Shown here: piece after piece, positions 24,720-25,514 of the stretch | Layout of the letters: each line of letters begins with the position of its first letter | How positions within the stretch are numbered: position 1 is the first letter of the stretch | DNA from: Acidobacteriota bacterium | GTDB taxonomy: Bacteria > Acidobacteriota > Terriglobia > Terriglobales > Acidobacteriaceae | NCBI GenBank assembly: GCA_021851465.1 | Contig: JAJZDL010000010.1 | Coordinates: 1 to 25,514 of the forward strand | Length of the DNA: 25,514 bases | Direction of reading: 5' to 3' | Position numbers and translations under genes: made by a program | Notes under the pieces: model-generated | Told to the model about the DNA's origin: nothing | What the model saw: only the letters and a program-made list of their open reading frames with translations | Database searches by the model: none

Positions 24720-25514
24720 TTACAAGCCGGGATTGCCATCCGCGCCCAGCCCAGCCATTGTGGTGCGCAGGTACCTGTGAGGGTTCACCGGCGTGTTGTG
24801 GATGCGAACCTCGTAGTGCAGGTTTGCGCCGGTGGTCCGTCCGCTCACTCCGACGTAGCCGATCACTTGTCCGCGAACCACGGTCTGACCCGCCATCACG
24901 GCGAACGCGGACATGTGCGCGTAGCAGGTCTCGATCCCATGGCCGTTGTCGAGGACCACCTCGCGCCCGTAGCCATTCTCCATCGCTGCCGACTTCACGA
25001 TGCCATCGGCGGCGGCGCGGATCGGAGTCCCGCTGGGCGCGGAGATGTCGATCCCGGTGTGAAACTCGCCTTCGCCGGTATGCAGGACCGGGTCTTCACG
25101 CTCGCCGAAGCTGCTTGTGATCGGCCCGATCACGGGCCACAGCGAGGGTGCGTCGAGCGCAATATCCATCCCGTCCGCTGTCGAGAGCGAACCCAGCGCC
25201 GATACGCCGTCGATGGCCTGGGTCGCGGCACCGCTGGCCGCCGAATCGCGCAGGCTGTAGAAGGTGTTGAGCGACTTGTAGTAGCTGTCGTCGGTGAAGC
25301 TCGATGCCGACTCCGCGATCAGAGCGCCCTGCGCTGCCCTGGCCTTGCCCGATCTGGCCGCCGACGTCAGCCGCATGTGGCCCATGGGCACAGCAAGCCG
25401 GCTCGCGGTCAGGCCGTAGAGCGCCGAGACTTCGTTTGCCAGCGAGCCAAGCGACGCCACCTGCACGTCCTTCTCGCGCTCCTGCTTCTCCAAGTGCGCG
25501 TAGTCCTTCTGCAG
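24720..25514 (-). CDS. M23 family (LytM-type) peptidase, C-terminal part (5' end outside window)
   Basis: At least 265 residues; the frame is open to the right edge and the TTG at 25493 is probably internal, because the residues before it continue the same charged helix (LQKDYAHLEKQEREKDVQ). That helix suggests the coiled coil usual in cell-envelope M23 proteins. The peptidase domain (last 145 residues or so) starts WPVIGPITSSFGERED. It then has FHTGIDISAPSGTPIRAAADGIV with the zinc ligands His and Asp (HxxxD), YAHMSAF with the catalytic His, and GANLHYEVRIHNTPVNPHRYL. In active LytM the last motif is HxH; here the first His is Asn (NLH), so the zinc ligand is kept but a catalytic His is missing. 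It could be a weak peptidase or a regulator of other cell-wall hydrolases. Substrate would be peptidoglycan cross-links. Confidence 0.88.
   Translation of the reverse strand: MQKDYAHLEKQEREKDVQVASLGSLANEVSALYGLTASRLAVPMGHMRLTSAARSGKARAAQGALIAESASSFTDDSYYKSLNTFYSLRDSAASGAATQAIDGVSALGSLSTADGMDIALDAPSLWPVIGPITSSFGEREDPVLHTGEGEFHTGIDISAPSGTPIRAAADGIVKSAAMENGYGREVVLDNGHGIETCYAHMSAFAVMAGQTVVRGQVIGYVGVSGRTTGANLHYEVRIHNTPVNPHRYLRTTMAGLGADGNPGL

Overview
The window is a GC-rich chromosomal segment (about 65% G+C by eye), most likely from an acidobacterium of the class Terriglobia (Granulicella, Edaphobacter or Terriglobus type). That assignment is inference. It rests on the general look of the proteins and on dispersed intergenic repeats of the type TTGTCATTCTGAGCGCAGCG...AAGAATCCCCGCATTTC, which I associate with that group. 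No rRNA, tRNA, CRISPR array, phage or transposase gene was seen. Most genes are core metabolism.

Left part (1-7820, mainly plus strand): the C-terminal part of a UPF0182 membrane protein; a convergent small cupin gene; a divergent B12-binding radical SAM enzyme; then metY-metX, the two enzymes that turn homoserine into homocysteine by direct sulfhydrylation. The metYX leader is the most interesting element. An extended -10 promoter is followed by a short ORF with Met and Cys codons at its start (MCSYMCRGPVGARGNTPMR from the third possible ATG), an intrinsic terminator, and an upstream segment that can pair with the 5' arm of that terminator. This is the layout of a ribosome-mediated attenuator sensing methionine and/or cysteine supply. 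After metX come repeats, a possible small ORF, and a rhamnulokinase gene that has no other rhamnose genes next to it.

Middle part (7936-15601): on the minus strand, an exported M3 metallopeptidase and an outer-membrane beta-barrel-like protein. The latter is divergent from a plus-strand regulator made of a MerR/BldC-type HTH and a Mop (molybdate-binding-like) domain. Their shared intergenic region holds a perfect palindrome covering both -10 boxes. A minus-strand pyrimidine cluster follows: a zinc-ribbon membrane protein, pyrR, pyrB and pyrC, with pyrB and pyrC overlapping by ATGA.

Right part (15748-25514): glutamate synthase gltB-gltD on the minus strand, overlapping by 8 bases; a gamma-carbonic-anhydrase-family protein (minus); a 0.7 kb gene-poor stretch with repeats and a long G-run; an unrecognised membrane-anchored protein (plus); and, convergent with it across an intrinsic terminator, an M23 (LytM-type) peptidase gene that runs off the right edge.
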